Shown: positions 52,286 through 60,684 of the stretch, one piece after another
Numbering within the stretch: position 1 is the first letter of the stretch
How the letters are laid out: every line of letters starts with the position of its first letter
NCBI RefSeq assembly: GCF_963677075.1
Contig: NZ_OY781873.1
Coordinates: 806,001-870,000 of the forward strand
Direction: 5' to 3'
Source: an uncultured Sphaerochaeta sp.
Lineage (GTDB): Bacteria; Spirochaetota; Spirochaetia; Sphaerochaetales; Sphaerochaetaceae
DNA length: 64,000 nt
The notes under the pieces: model-generated
The model's database searches: none
What the model was told of the DNA's origin: nothing
The model's input: only the letters and a program-made list of their open reading frames with translations
Position numbers and translations under genes: made by a program

Positions 52286-53479
52286 ATGGAAACAATCGAA
52301 GTACGGATAACGAACCTCATCAAAGCACTGCGGAAGAAAAGACACTACTCGCAAGCGGAAGTTGCTGAGGCATTGTCCGTTCCCCTGAGAACCTATCAGA
52401 GCTGGGAGCGGGAGTATGCAAGCAATATTGCAAATTTGGAACGTATCGGACAGTTGTATGGAATCTCATTGGAATCATTAGTCTGTCTGGCTGCAGGAGA
52501 TGATCATACCGATTTGGAGATGATCTCTTTTCCGAGCAACGATTGCGTTGATGCAATCTTCTTAGGTGCAACAGAGAAGCATCTGGCAAGTCAGTATCAA
52601 CATCTGTTCAATTCAAATTTACCGCTATCCGAACAGATAGCGAATTGTATCCGTGATGCATATTTCAATAGAAGTATGGAAGGTAAGATAAAACAGACAG
52701 AACGTTCCAAGGGATTGGAACAACGGGTTGCCGCAATTCTGGAACTACCTCTCGATCATGTACGTGTGGTACAAACAGGGGCAATACAATTTCAAGTTCT
52801 GAAAGAGATGATTCTTGGCTATCATGGAGCAGCTTGGTTGCAGGAGATTGCTACCCATCATGATCGGTTTTCTGTAGGAATCAGCAATGGCTATACCATT
52901 GCCAGGATCATGGACCATCTGGAGAGAGGAGAGGCTTCGAATTTTCAGTTCTTTCCCTTGAATTTTACCATGACCCCTGCTGATTTCTCCATTACGGCTA
53001 CCTCTTTGATCTCTTCATTCAGATATAAGAACGAAGGGCGATGTTCAAGGGCAAACCCAATCACAGAGCCGGAAGTCTATAGTGCAATGCAATTGGCTGA
53101 TGCTGTGATTATGGGAATAGGAACCTTTCGGACCGAAGGGCTCTATTCTCGGATGATCAGGGCAACATTAGGCTCTGAGCGGCTGGGGGAAATCATCAAT
53201 GGAGGCGCTATCGGTGACTTGAACTACTATCTATTGAATAGTGATGGTGAGATCATACATGTCCCGGATTTGGTAGGAGAAATGGGAAGTGAAAGCCATG
53301 CTTCGTTGATAAAGGCAGTCAGCTTGGATGTAATCAGTAATAAGGCAAACCACGGATGCAAGACCATTATTGCTGCAGCGGGTGCTCATAAGGCTTCCCA
53401 GGTATCCATAGCTTTCAAACATAAATATGCAAATCACCTATTAATTGATAGTTCTCTTGCTGAAGCGTTGCTGAAGTGA
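52286..53479 (+). CDS. XRE-type HTH fused to SorC-like sugar-binding domain; ABC operon regulator
   Basis: A 397-residue regulator. Residues about 8-65 are a Cro/C1-type helix-turn-helix (YSQAEVAEALSVPLRTYQSWE). A linker of about 70 residues leads to a SorC/DeoR-type sugar-phosphate-binding domain (about 145-395) with EQRVAAILELPLDHVRVV, VGISNGYTIARI and VIMGIGTFRTEGLY. SorC proteins normally carry a different N-terminal HTH, so this combination is uncommon. It is divergent from the ABC sugar operon, with a large inverted repeat between them, and probably senses a phosphorylated sugar from that substrate. Confidence 0.82.
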   Translation: METIEVRITNLIKALRKKRHYSQAEVAEALSVPLRTYQSWEREYASNIANLERIGQLYGISLESLVCLAAGDDHTDLEMISFPSNDCVDAIFLGATEKHLASQYQHLFNSNLPLSEQIANCIRDAYFNRSMEGKIKQTERSKGLEQRVAAILELPLDHVRVVQTGAIQFQVLKEMILGYHGAAWLQEIATHHDRFSVGISNGYTIARIMDHLERGEASNFQFFPLNFTMTPADFSITATSLISSFRYKNEGRCSRANPITEPEVYSAMQLADAVIMGIGTFRTEGLYSRMIRATLGSERLGEIINGGAIGDLNYYLLNSDGEIIHVPDLVGEMGSESHASLIKAVSLDVISNKANHGCKTIIAAAGAHKASQVSIAFKHKYANHLLIDSSLAEALLK

Positions 53480-53560
53480 TGTGACTTTTACTCTTTTTAT
53501 ACTTGTTGCCTAGTTGTTCTCCATTGCCTGGTAGTGCAAGGTAGTGCTTTTAGATAAAAG

Positions 53561-53600
53561 AAGGCTGCCACAATCATCGTTGCAGCAGCCTTTCCTTACT
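53561..53600. terminator. Bidirectional terminator between the XRE-SorC gene and dctM
   Basis: AAGGCTGC pairs with GCAGCCTT between two convergent genes, with an A-rich left flank and T-rich right flank. Confidence 0.75.
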
Positions 53601-53615
53601 TTATAGTTCTGTTTG

Positions 53616-54908
53616 CTACATAAGAAGCGCTGGAAGGGTCATGGTGAATGCAGGGAATTGTGTGATGAGAAGTAAGGTAACAATCATAACGATATAGATT
53701 GGGATCATACTCTTGGCAAGCCGTTCAATCTTGAGTCCTGAAATGGCTGAACCAATGAATAGTGTAGTCCCTACCGGAGGAGTGAGTACTCCAATTCCCA
53801 GATTGAGGACCATCATTGCTCCATAGTGAACAGGATCCATTCCAACTTGTACTGCGATTGGCAGGAGAATTGGTGTGGTGATGGTGATAATGGCCGCCAT
53901 GTCCATCAGCATCCCAAAGATCAGGAGAATGAAGTTAATGATCAACAACACCAGAATTGGATTTTGAGTAACACCCAGAATTCCTCCAGCCACCATTTCG
54001 GGTACTTTCAGGTATGCAAGAAGCCAACCGAAAGCAGCCGACGTGCCGATGATGATCATAACCATTGCAACGGTCTTGAGAGAACGGCTCAGAATAGTCC
54101 AGAACTCCTTCAAGGGAATTTCCTTGTAGATGAAGAACGTGACAAAGAATGCCCAGAGTACAGAGAGTCCTGCTGCTTCCGTAGCGGTGAAGAATCCACT
54201 GATAACACCTACTACCACGATAAGAACGGTGATAAGTCCCCATACAGCTTCCTTGAATGCTTTCCAGGCCGCCTTGATATGGAATTTATCCCCTTTGGGG
54301 TAGTTGCGTTTCTTGGAAACTATCAAGCTATAGATAATCAATGCAATGCCAAGGATCATCCCTGGGACAAACCCTGCCAAGAAGAGCGCTCCAACAGATA
54401 CACTTCCTGCAACCATTGCATAGATGACCATGTTGTGGCTTGGAGGAATTAACATACCTTGTACGGAACTTGCACAGGTAATGCCAGTTGAGAATTCATT
54501 GTCATATCCTTGCTTGTTCATCATAGGGATGAGTATTGGGCCAAGGGATGCAGTATCTGCAGCTGATGAGCCCGATATGCCTCCGAAGAACATGGATGCT
54601 ACAATATTAACAATTGCCAAGCCCCCACGCATCCAGCCAACCAGAGCATCAGCAAGCTTAACCAACCGTGTTGCGATACCGCCACTGCTCATCAGGTCGC
54701 CTGCGATGATAAAGAAGGGAACTGCCATCAATGAGAAAGCATTGATACCCCTTACGATATTCTGAGCGACAATTTCAACTGGCATTCTCAGATACATTGC
54801 TGTAAGAATTGATGAAATTCCCAAAGAGTAAGCAATGGGAAACCGTAAGAAAATAAAGAGCAAGAAACTGCCGATAAGCAGGATAGATGCTGTAGTAAGA
54901 TTGACCAT
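53616..54908 (-). CDS. dctM: TRAP transporter large membrane subunit DctM
   Basis: A 430-residue permease with about 12 helices. Motifs are FFIIAGDLMSSGGIATRLV near 60, MFFGGISGSSAADTASLGPI near 107, IPPSHNMVIYAM near 155 and LTPPVGTTLFIG near 370. It drives sodium-coupled uptake of the ligand delivered by DctP. It is the last gene of the dctP-dctQ-dctM operon. Confidence 0.96.
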   Translation of the reverse strand: MVNLTTASILLIGSFLLFIFLRFPIAYSLGISSILTAMYLRMPVEIVAQNIVRGINAFSLMAVPFFIIAGDLMSSGGIATRLVKLADALVGWMRGGLAIVNIVASMFFGGISGSSAADTASLGPILIPMMNKQGYDNEFSTGITCASSVQGMLIPPSHNMVIYAMVAGSVSVGALFLAGFVPGMILGIALIIYSLIVSKKRNYPKGDKFHIKAAWKAFKEAVWGLITVLIVVVGVISGFFTATEAAGLSVLWAFFVTFFIYKEIPLKEFWTILSRSLKTVAMVMIIIGTSAAFGWLLAYLKVPEMVAGGILGVTQNPILVLLIINFILLIFGMLMDMAAIITITTPILLPIAVQVGMDPVHYGAMMVLNLGIGVLTPPVGTTLFIGSAISGLKIERLAKSMIPIYIVMIVTLLLITQFPAFTMTLPALLM

Positions 54909-54927
54909 AGTATTCTAACTCCCTTGC

Positions 54928-55407
54928 TTAGCTGAGTATTGGGTCTTTGTGACGAAGTAGAAGATAGATCTTCTCAATCAAGATAAGGATCATACCAATT
55001 GAGGAAATGGGGACAGAGGCATAAAGCCAGCTGGACTTAATTTGTAATGCAGGCAACACATTACGGCTGGTCAGCTCTATCAATTTGAAACCGTAGAAGA
55101 CCATCATAACGGCGAAGAACATCAGGAATAGGTATGATATGAGATCCAAGACCCGAATAACCTTTTTGGGGAGCCACTGGTCAAAAGCGGTAACAGAGAT
55201 ATGTCCATCATTCTTCAGCAGGATAGCTGAACCCAACATCGCAACCCAAACGAGGGCAAAGAGAGTAATCTCTTCTCCCCAAGCGGGGGTCTTGCTGAAT
55301 ACCTGTCTTCCAATAACTACGATAGAGACGGCGATGACCTGGATGATCATCAGTACCTTGCAGACCACCTCCACATAGTGAAAGACTGTTTCCAGAATCT
55401 TTTTCAT
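54928..55407 (-). CDS. dctQ: TRAP transporter small membrane subunit DctQ
   Basis: A 159-residue protein with four hydrophobic helices and the family segment RQVFSKTPAWGEEITLFALVW near 35. It ends 19 bp before dctM. Confidence 0.93.
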   Translation of the reverse strand: MKKILETVFHYVEVVCKVLMIIQVIAVSIVVIGRQVFSKTPAWGEEITLFALVWVAMLGSAILLKNDGHISVTAFDQWLPKKVIRVLDLISYLFLMFFAVMMVFYGFKLIELTSRNVLPALQIKSSWLYASVPISSIGMILILIEKIYLLLRHKDPILS

Positions 55408-55432
55408 GAATGTTTCCTTCCCATAGGCCGAA

Positions 55433-55458
55433 AGTCCGGGAACATAGGTCCCCGGACT
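55433..55458 (-). promoter_or_regulatory. Hairpin between dctP and dctQ
   Basis: AGTCCGGG pairs perfectly with CCCGGACT across a 10-nt loop. The outer bases (CGAAA/TTTCG) extend it past a bulge. There is no T-run. Confidence 0.8.
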
Positions 55459-55479
55459 CTTTCGTGGAGTGATATCAAG

Positions 55480-56487
55480 CTAGTTGATAGCCTTGACCTT
55501 GTTGATGGTATCAATGTAGTCAGCACCATGCTTTGCATACACGCTGTCCATTGCATTGGACCACTTTTCAGGATCTGTGAGGTTTGTGATTTCAACACCA
55601 GCCTCTCTCAGGTTGTCATAAGCTTTCTGGTCCGCAGCTTCGATAGCCTTTCGGTTGTACTCCTCAGTGAGCTGTCCAGCCTTCATCAGTACATCCTTAT
55701 CAGTATCACTCAAGCGATTCCATACGATTTCGCTCATCAGGACGATGGAAGGGCTAAATGTGTGACCATCGAGTACATAGTAGGGAGCAACTTCATAGAA
55801 CTTGTTGGAGAAGTAGCTGGCTGGAGGGTTCTCAGCACCGTCTACAACACCTGTCTGCAATGCTGTGTACAGCTCAGCATAATCGATCGGGGTGGGGTTT
55901 GCACCCAGGGCAGAGACAGTATCGAGCATCAGCTGACTACTCTGTACACGAATCTTGAGATTCTTCAGGTCTTCAATCTTGGTGACAGGAGCGTCAGTGG
56001 TGAAGAAGTTACGTGCACCCTCATCCATGTAGAAAAGACCAACCATCCGGGAACCGGATGCCTGGATGTCAGAGAGAATCTCATCCCCGAGGGATCCTGC
56101 ACATACAGACCAGAAGTGGTCGCGGTCGCGGAAAATATAGGGGAGTGCAAGAGCGGTTACCTGCATCTTGCCGAAGTCGCTCATGGAAGAAGCATTTCCT
56201 CGGTACAGGTCAACAGCACCCATCTGCATAGCCTGATATACTTCGTTGTCATCACCAAGCTGTCCAGAAGGATAAATCTCAATCTTGATTCTTCCTTCAC
56301 TCAACTCAGCTACCTGCTCTGCAAAGTACTCAGCAGAGTCAAGCAGGACGTGCCCAAGTGGATTTACATCACCATAACGAAGTACAATCTGGGAAGGAGC
56401 TTTTTCTGCCTTCTCATCAGAACCTTGTGCGAATAATGCTCCACCGAGCAAAACCAAAATCATAAGAACAGGCAACATTTTTTTCAT
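55480..56487 (-). CDS. dctP: TRAP transporter solute-binding protein DctP
   Basis: A 335-residue periplasmic protein. The signal peptide (MKKMLPVLMILVLLGG) is cleaved near ALFAQG. VLRYGDVNPLGHVLLDSAEYF starts the mature fold. The carboxylate-binding arginine region is LKNLKIRVQSSQLM, followed by GANPTPIDYAELYTALQTGVVDGAENP, the DctP hallmark. The ligand is probably an organic acid. The neighbouring two-component system probably controls its expression. Confidence 0.95.
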   Translation of the reverse strand: MKKMLPVLMILVLLGGALFAQGSDEKAEKAPSQIVLRYGDVNPLGHVLLDSAEYFAEQVAELSEGRIKIEIYPSGQLGDDNEVYQAMQMGAVDLYRGNASSMSDFGKMQVTALALPYIFRDRDHFWSVCAGSLGDEILSDIQASGSRMVGLFYMDEGARNFFTTDAPVTKIEDLKNLKIRVQSSQLMLDTVSALGANPTPIDYAELYTALQTGVVDGAENPPASYFSNKFYEVAPYYVLDGHTFSPSIVLMSEIVWNRLSDTDKDVLMKAGQLTEEYNRKAIEAADQKAYDNLREAGVEITNLTDPEKWSNAMDSVYAKHGADYIDTINKVKAIN

Positions 56488-56517
56488 GTATGACCTCCAA
56501 GTCTTTTTCTGTAGTCT

Positions 56518-56529
56518 ATAAGCGCTTAT
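56518..56529. promoter_or_regulatory. ATAAGCGCTTAT palindrome upstream of the TRAP operon
   Basis: A perfect 12-bp palindrome about 30 bp before the dctP ATG. It is a candidate operator, although its symmetric form resembles LacI-type sites more than the direct repeats used by AraC-type response regulators. Confidence 0.5.
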
Positions 56530-56573
56530 CAGAGAGAGAAATGGAATTTCCTGTCACAATTTGTAAAAATTTG

Positions 56574-58112
56574 TCATGAGTTCTCGCGTGACAAGGCATG
56601 CATTGCCACAAATTCTCGTGGACTGACACCAGAATATTTCTTGAAACTCTTGCTAAAATAGTAGGGATCATCAATTCCAACCTGTTTCCCTACTTCTGCG
56701 ATGGATAATGGTGTGCTGCTGAATAAGTGAATTGCCTCTTCCATCCGGGTTTCCAGAAGAAAAGCATTGAAGGAAGTTCCTGCAACCCGCTTGAAACACT
56801 TGCTCAGATGGCTGTAGCTGACTTCCAGGGTGTCGGCAATCTCCTGCAATGTGATTTTGTCTTTATAGTGTTGTTGGATAAAACGAATTGTTTTTCTCAC
56901 GAGATGGACATTGTGATATGCCCCTCCTTCACCTAATGCCTGCGCAACATCGAAGGCAACTGAATGAAGAAAATCTTGAGAGGTTGAACCCTCAAATTTT
57001 TCCAGTGAGGAGAGGTCACAGAGAAACGCTTTCTCTGCTTCTGCTTCGTTCCCAAGAATTTCTGCTCTTGTCATATGTATGAGAAACAGGAGGTAGCGGT
57101 CTGGATCTTTATTATTTTCTGTATCCAAGTACTCATTGATAAGAGATGGAAGTTCTTGGTCTTTGTGTGCTGAGATTGCATGTACTATTTGTTTTTCCCG
57201 GAGGTACCTCTGCTCATACCCTTTTTGGTTTTCGTCAAAGCGAGCGACAAGGGAGGGGGGAGCAATCTGAAGGAGAAAGGAGGAAGCTTCTTCATATGCT
57301 TCAAGGAGTGAATGGGTATCTGTATAGAAAGACGAGAGTCCAGAGAATATCTCCATTCCTGTCTCATCTCGAAGAAAAGAGCGAGCACGTTGGATACTGG
57401 TCTCCAGTTCTTGGAAATCGCGTATTCGATCCCCAAAGAGAAAGAGAAGAACCTCTTCTCCCCTGACACTAAGCAGTGCATGAAGGTTTCGCTTACAGAA
57501 GATACCCCTGATAATCTGCAACAGCTTGTCAGACGCTATTGCTTTTGAACAGGGAAAGAGGATTACTGATTTGTAAGCATCCAGTCTTCCCCGTTGGTAT
57601 AAAAGGAGTGCATGGGGATTATGCCAGTTCTCATTATCCAGAAGTATTTTATCAAGGAATTGGTGGTGCTTTAAGAAGGTAAGTTGCGTTGCCTCCCCTT
57701 CCTCTTTGGACAGGGAGATGTTGCTTTGTTGTGTATTAAGCGTATCCAGGATTTTCTCCATGGCTTCTTGGAGTTCTGCATCATCATAAGGCTTGAGGAG
57801 ATAATCGACTACACCCAACTGAAGAGCTTTCTTGACATAGGCGAACTCGGCATAGCTGGTAATAAAGAGGATGGAAGCGTGTGGCTGTCGTTCTCTCAGT
57901 TGTTCTGCTGTTTCCAATCCATCAAGTTTTGGCATATGGATATCCAATAGGTACAGGTCAGCTTGCATTTTCTCTGATAGTTCCAACACTTCAGAACCAT
58001 CGCGAGCTTCTCCGATAATTTGGAAGTCTTGGGGATAATTTTTCTGAATGAACGAACTTAGGTAGGTCCTCTCCACACTATTGTCGTCGGCTAGAATGAG
58101 GGTGTAGATAAT
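56574..58112 (-). CDS. YesN-like response regulator (receiver + AraC HTH), probable AUU/AUC start
   Basis: A response regulator of about 512 residues. The receiver domain has the acidic pair D9-D10 in LILADDN, phosphoacceptor D57 in LLDIHMPK, threonine in FITSYAEF and lysine in YLLKPYDD. The C-terminal AraC HTH pair is ITLQEIADTLEVSYSHLSKCF and DDPYYFSKSFKKYSG. The first usable ATG/GTG/TTG in frame (GTG at 58076) would remove the first strand and the acidic pair. AAGGAGG (58117-58123) lies 4 nt before an ATT at 58112 and 7 nt before an ATC at 58109. The gene overlaps the kinase end by about 20 bp. The start is my inference. Confidence 0.82.
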   Translation of the reverse strand: MIYTLILADDNSVERTYLSSFIQKNYPQDFQIIGEARDGSEVLELSEKMQADLYLLDIHMPKLDGLETAEQLRERQPHASILFITSYAEFAYVKKALQLGVVDYLLKPYDDAELQEAMEKILDTLNTQQSNISLSKEEGEATQLTFLKHHQFLDKILLDNENWHNPHALLLYQRGRLDAYKSVILFPCSKAIASDKLLQIIRGIFCKRNLHALLSVRGEEVLLFLFGDRIRDFQELETSIQRARSFLRDETGMEIFSGLSSFYTDTHSLLEAYEEASSFLLQIAPPSLVARFDENQKGYEQRYLREKQIVHAISAHKDQELPSLINEYLDTENNKDPDRYLLFLIHMTRAEILGNEAEAEKAFLCDLSSLEKFEGSTSQDFLHSVAFDVAQALGEGGAYHNVHLVRKTIRFIQQHYKDKITLQEIADTLEVSYSHLSKCFKRVAGTSFNAFLLETRMEEAIHLFSSTPLSIAEVGKQVGIDDPYYFSKSFKKYSGVSPREFVAMHALSRENS

Positions 58113-59533
58113 GACGCCTCCTTGTAAAGACGCAGTAAGACACGGGTGCCTTTGCGGGGTGTGCTCTGAACCTCCATGACATCTTCACGTTGGTAAAGCA
58201 GGTAAAGGCGCTGATAGACAGAGTGCAAGCCAACATGGCCTTCTTTTTCCTGTAAAGCAGAGGCGAGAAGGTCAGGATTCATGCCAATGCCATTGTCTGC
58301 AACTGTAACCTCGAATCGATCCTGCTTTTCTACCACTTGGATATCTATCAAACCGCCTGAACGGGTGTCTTTTAATCCATGGATGACTGCATTTTCCACG
58401 ATAGGTTGAATTACCAGAGGAGGTACATAGGCCGTGGTGGTACCATATCCTCGACGAATATCAAGAACCAGATCTATTCGCTGTTGTAAAAGGAGTTGTT
58501 GGATAAATAGATAGGATCGCAGGAGTTCCAGCTCTTCGTCGAGCGCGATGGTCATCTTGTTGTTTAGACTGCTGCGAAGCAATGAGCTGGTTTCCTTGAC
58601 CAGTCGGATGCTGGTCTGCTTATCATCAGATTGGATATGTCGGATGATCATGCTCAGTGTATTGAACAGGAAATGAGGATTTATCTGGACCTGCAGCTCC
58701 TTGAAACGGCTTTCAGCAAGAAGACGCTTTTGTTGTTCGTGTTCAATTTTCTGTTGGCTGAATGTTTCAATTTGGGCAATGAGCTTATGGATTTCCCGTT
58801 TCATGGTATTGGTGGTTATGATGAATTCATTGATATCATTGTAGGAGGTGGGCCTTATATCTTCTACCTCAAAATTCTGTTTCCCGATCTCCTGCATTAC
58901 ATGGCTTGCTTCCCGCATTTTTTGCCGGCTTTTATGCACGATTCGTTCGAGTATAAAGGCTAGAATGAGCAAAAAGGCAATCTTCAGTACATTTACGATG
59001 CCTTGGAAGGTGTTGAACTGACTTAGTGCTTCAGAGTGCTGTTGGTTGATTCTTTCCAGATATGCAGAGAGTAAATCTCCTAAAAAGCCGGTGATGTAGT
59101 TTCCCATGAGCGTAATCCACTCATAGTCCTCTGAGAGAGTTGCCTTATTACTTTTATAATTAACGTAGTCCTCTATCAACTGGTGCCGCTCTTGCAACAT
59201 ATGCAGAGAGATACGTGAGTAGAGTACTGTTTGCTCACTCTCCTTGAATGCTTCCGAGAGACTGGTGAGCAGCTGTACCACCTCATCATAGGTTTTTAGG
59301 TATTCCTCATAGTGAAGCAGATTCTTATTCCTGTTATAAAGCCGGAATGATGTGCTGGAGTGGTTGTAAGCAACAATTGCTTGGTTTATTTGTTCGTAAT
59401 TCTGAAGCAACTCTCCATTCCTTCGGACAATATGATGATCAAAATAGGAGTCAATGAGGGAGGTGCCCATAAAAAGGATTGCAATAATAATATATACTGT
59501 AACAACTTCAGTTCTCAGGTTGCGTATGCTCAT
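58091..59533 (-). CDS. LytS/YesM-like sensor histidine kinase
   Basis: A 480-residue membrane kinase. Helices at about 11-28 and 180-198 enclose a helical extracytoplasmic sensor domain. A HAMP-like linker follows, then the His_kinase box with H287 in INPHFLFN and the ATPase domain with PLVIQPIVENAVIHG (N box) and VADNGIGM (G1 box). It pairs with the overlapping response regulator. Next to a TRAP operon, it probably senses the TRAP ligand or DctP, as known for other TRAP-associated systems. Confidence 0.93.
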   Translation of the reverse strand: MSIRNLRTEVVTVYIIIAILFMGTSLIDSYFDHHIVRRNGELLQNYEQINQAIVAYNHSSTSFRLYNRNKNLLHYEEYLKTYDEVVQLLTSLSEAFKESEQTVLYSRISLHMLQERHQLIEDYVNYKSNKATLSEDYEWITLMGNYITGFLGDLLSAYLERINQQHSEALSQFNTFQGIVNVLKIAFLLILAFILERIVHKSRQKMREASHVMQEIGKQNFEVEDIRPTSYNDINEFIITTNTMKREIHKLIAQIETFSQQKIEHEQQKRLLAESRFKELQVQINPHFLFNTLSMIIRHIQSDDKQTSIRLVKETSSLLRSSLNNKMTIALDEELELLRSYLFIQQLLLQQRIDLVLDIRRGYGTTTAYVPPLVIQPIVENAVIHGLKDTRSGGLIDIQVVEKQDRFEVTVADNGIGMNPDLLASALQEKEGHVGLHSVYQRLYLLYQREDVMEVQSTPRKGTRVLLRLYKEASLSTPSF

Positions 59534-59551
59534 CTCTCTCCCCTTGAAAGG

Positions 59552-59580
59552 AGTATACTCGATTCCTTTTCTGCACTCAA
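59552..59580 (-). promoter_or_regulatory. Promoter of the two-component system
   Basis: On the minus strand, TTGAGT (59580-59575) and TATACT (59557-59552) are 17 bp apart. The leader would be about 12 nt, with GGGGAGAG before the kinase ATG. Confidence 0.6.
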
Positions 59581-59655
59581 TGAAGACGGATGCTCTGCAT
59601 TTTCATCCTGAGAAGGGAGAGGGAGCGCATAAGGGAGTAGTATTGCATCTGCATG

Positions 59656-59952
59656 TCATGGTCTTATTGATTGTCTGCAATCAATGATGGCATCAATAAA
59701 CACGCGATTCTCAAAAACCGAGAAAACCGCCTTGTACCTTTTAGCGAAAACAACCCGTCTGTATTTTCCGCTGGGTAATCCAAGATCCTCTTCCAGTTGG
59801 AATTGGAAGGGATTATCCTTCAACGCAACAAGAACAGAACAGACCTCATTTCTCAATACTTTGGCAGCAGGGATGCTCACTTGGGCAAGGAATCTTACGT
59901 GACTGACAAGCATTTCATCGGCTTTTCTGGAGACAATAACTTCATACCCCAT
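59656..59952 (-). CDS. RelE/ParE-superfamily toxin
   Basis: A 98-residue protein with the RelE/ParE fold pattern: an N-terminal strand and two helices (YEVIVSRKADEMLVSHVRFL), then GLPSGKYRRVVFAKRYKAVF and VFIDAIIDCRQS strands. The conserved arginines of the strand region (KYRRVVFAKRY) fit an RNA-cutting or gyrase-targeting toxin. The start at 59952 overlaps the antitoxin stop by 11 bp, the usual toxin-antitoxin coupling. The target cannot be told from sequence. Confidence 0.83.
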   Translation of the reverse strand: MGYEVIVSRKADEMLVSHVRFLAQVSIPAAKVLRNEVCSVLVALKDNPFQFQLEEDLGLPSGKYRRVVFAKRYKAVFSVFENRVFIDAIIDCRQSIRP

Positions 59953-60238
59953 ATTTGGCTTCAGCCTCTGCCACAATCAAGTCAAAATCCTTAAGTATTT
60001 CATCTCCACTTCTGCCGACATACCCGTTTATACGTTCATCTTCTGCAACAAGCAAATCTGCATACAATGAATTTTCGGAGGCCAGAGACAAACTCAATGG
60101 CACTGACTTTTCCCTCACAATTTGATGAAGAAGCATGTTGAAGGTTCCATTCAGTGTCATTCCAAGTTGATTGAGGATTTCCTCGGCCTGAGCCTTTAGT
60201 TCCGTATCCGTTCTCAAACTGATTGTTGTACTAGCCAT
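59942..60238 (-). CDS. RelB/DinJ-family antitoxin
   Basis: A 98-residue protein. The ATG at 60238 has GGGAGAAA upstream. MASTTISLRTDTELKAQAEE is the ribbon-helix-helix DNA-binding start of RelB/DinJ antitoxins, and the acidic C-terminal tail would bind the toxin. It represses its own operon in the usual model. An inverted repeat (60286-60307) lies upstream. Confidence 0.85.
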   Translation of the reverse strand: MASTTISLRTDTELKAQAEEILNQLGMTLNGTFNMLLHQIVREKSVPLSLSLASENSLYADLLVAEDERINGYVGRSGDEILKDFDLIVAEAEAKYGV

Positions 60239-60684
60239 ATAGTTTCTCCCTATTGGAATTCTATCATTCCCAAGTGATATAGGCAATACAATGCACATAC
60301 ATTGCATAGGATAATCAGCCAATTATTACTGAAGATCAAGAAAATCCCATAATCAAAAATTCAGCTGACTCTTACATCATCTACAACTGATTGCTGGTTA
60401 GGCTTTGTTAGGTCGGTCATTTGCTATAATCCTTGCTCAAGACATAGCAGAAAAACTTTCTGTTTTGAATATTCTATCGGCTCTTACCCACAATTGGACA
60501 GCGAAAGGCCTTCTTTAACACATGTCTCTCCCTTAGAAGGTAACTAAAGAAAATTTGCCTTCTTAGGAAGTGTTATATGTAGAAAAGGGTTTCATGGTAG
60601 AGTTTCTTACTCAAATTCCCGTCTCAGTTATAACTAGGATTTGAATAATTCTTTTAAATAGTTGCAGATAATGGCAGAAAGTAC
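60239..60684. other. 446-bp region between the toxin-antitoxin promoter and a transposase gene
   Basis: The left part holds the antitoxin promoter and an inverted repeat. The rest shows no gene; it probably includes the left end of the insertion sequence, but I could not find its terminal repeat. Confidence 0.45.
60258..60307 (-). promoter_or_regulatory. Promoter and operator-like repeat of the toxin-antitoxin operon
   Basis: On the minus strand, TTGCCT (60286-60281) and TAGAAT (60263-60258) are 17 bp apart. Just upstream, ATGCAATG and CATTGTAT form an inverted repeat with one mismatch and a 6-bp spacer (60307-60286), a likely autoregulatory site. Confidence 0.55.
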
